In this document: one piece after another, positions 31,228 through 31,571 of the stretch
Position numbering within the stretch: position 1 is the stretch's first letter
Layout of the letters: every line of letters begins with the position of its first letter
Source: DATFRX01 sp035630615
GTDB lineage: Bacteria; Actinomycetota; Actinomycetes; Propionibacteriales; Nocardioidaceae
Length of the DNA stretch: 31,571 nt
Direction: 5' to 3'
NCBI GenBank assembly: GCA_035630615.1
Contig: DASQKI010000033.1
Span: 1-31,571 of the forward strand
Notes under the pieces: generated by a model
Seen by the model: only the letters and a program-made list of their open reading frames with translations
What the model was told of the DNA's origin: nothing
Database searches by the model: none
Program-made: the position numbers and the translations under genes

Positions 31228-31571
31228 GCCGCCGCCTCCGGGTCGTCCTGGTCATCGACGGCGACGAGGTCGGGCCGGTCAGCGGTGCCTCCGGTCAGGT
31301 CGGCCAGGTCACGGCGGTAGGCCTGGGTGCCGTCGATCTGGTCGGCCAGGTCGTGGTCGTCGATGGTGCCGACCCGGACCTTGGCGTACTTGCCGTCCAG
31401 GCCGGGGACGCCGGTCACGACGCACACACCGACGTAGCGAGACTTGTCCCGCAGCTCGGTTGGCTGGTTGGCCTTGTCCGCCCGAATGCCGGAACCGAGG
31501 GACGCTTCGGCGGCTTCGAGGGTAGAGACGGCGAAGCAAACCCCGACCTCGAGGTTGTCCCGGATCGCGGT
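31224..31571 (-). CDS. Hypothetical element protein, C-terminal part
   Basis: An open frame from the window edge to TGA at 31224 (115 codons visible, start outside). It reads IRDNLEVGVCFAVSTLEAAE, then IRADKANQPTELRDKSRYVG and VCVVTGVPGLDGKYAKVRVG, and ends in a very acidic tail (VAVDDQDDPEAAA). No family recognised. A short GTG-started version at 31427 exists, but the frame clearly continues upstream. Coupled to the next gene by ATGA. Confidence 0.6.
   Translation of the reverse strand, partial: TAIRDNLEVGVCFAVSTLEAAEASLGSGIRADKANQPTELRDKSRYVGVCVVTGVPGLDGKYAKVRVGTIDDHDLADQIDGTQAYRRDLADLTGGTADRPDLVAVDDQDDPEAAA

Larger units (their letters stand above)
29246..31571. mobile_element. Integrase end of an integrative element at tRNA-Thr
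   Basis: Directly behind the tRNA 3' end come a tyrosine integrase, an excisionase and at least three small genes, all leftward and each overlapping the next or nearly so. This is the standard int/xis end of actinomycete integrative and conjugative elements (pSAM2 type). The other end, with replication and transfer genes and the second att copy, is beyond the window. The attL core should be a piece of the tRNA between the anticodon loop and CCA (29203-29245). Confidence 0.85.

Overview
The window is GC-rich chromosomal DNA of an actinomycete, probably Nocardioidaceae-like (order Propionibacteriales). Three things point there: the chromosomal set topA, an MFS-dTMP kinase fusion, holB and a PSP1/RicT gene; many genes with a TANNNT -10 hexamer exactly 6-7 nt before an ATG or GTG, which indicates leaderless mRNAs; and a tRNA-Thr carrying an integrated element with tyrosine integrase and excisionase. 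The family-level placement is inference from gene content.

Layout. 1-0.83 kb: a GNAT acetyltransferase gene broken by an internal deletion, then a stretch without an intact gene. 0.84-3.2 kb: two convergent lipoprotein genes, an M28 peptidase and a CapA-like protein. 3.3-6.4 kb: topA with a lysine-rich tail, followed by a VOC protein. 6.4-9.9 kb: a leftward operon of a beta-lactamase-fold lipoprotein, an OmpR-type regulator and a histidine kinase, with an 11-bp-period direct repeat over the promoter. 9.96-11.7 kb: AHSA1 and DUF3224 genes divergent from an AraC regulator. 11.7-13.2 kb: a gutted VOC gene and an LtrA membrane protein. 13.3-18.7 kb: an aromatic-acid module, with MFS transporter, benzaldehyde-type dehydrogenase and 4-hydroxybenzoate 3-monooxygenase, flanked by remains of two ABC importers. 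18.7-25.3 kb: conserved housekeeping genes (MFS-Tmk, holB, a two-domain truncated globin, ricT, a TAP-type hydrolase). 25.3-29.0 kb: an ATP-grasp protein of unknown substrate, a MetE-C-like methyltransferase, a SAM methyltransferase and a 55-aa Cys-x-Cys protein. 29.17 kb to the end: tRNA-Thr(CGU) and the integrase-proximal end of an integrative element that continues past the window.

Most notable: (1) a perfect 27-bp inverted repeat whose arms supply the C-terminus of one gene and possibly the N-terminus of the next; (2) a second palindrome read in frame at the start of holB; (3) at least four independent gene-deletion scars, including a livK/livF stub that a single deletion across a divergent importer cluster explains; (4) a Pho-box-like direct repeat before the hydrolase/two-component operon; (5) a short gene with its own operator-like palindrome. 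I did not find a clear, wholly new defence or biosynthetic system. The two palindromic elements embedded in coding sequence are the best candidates for something undescribed.
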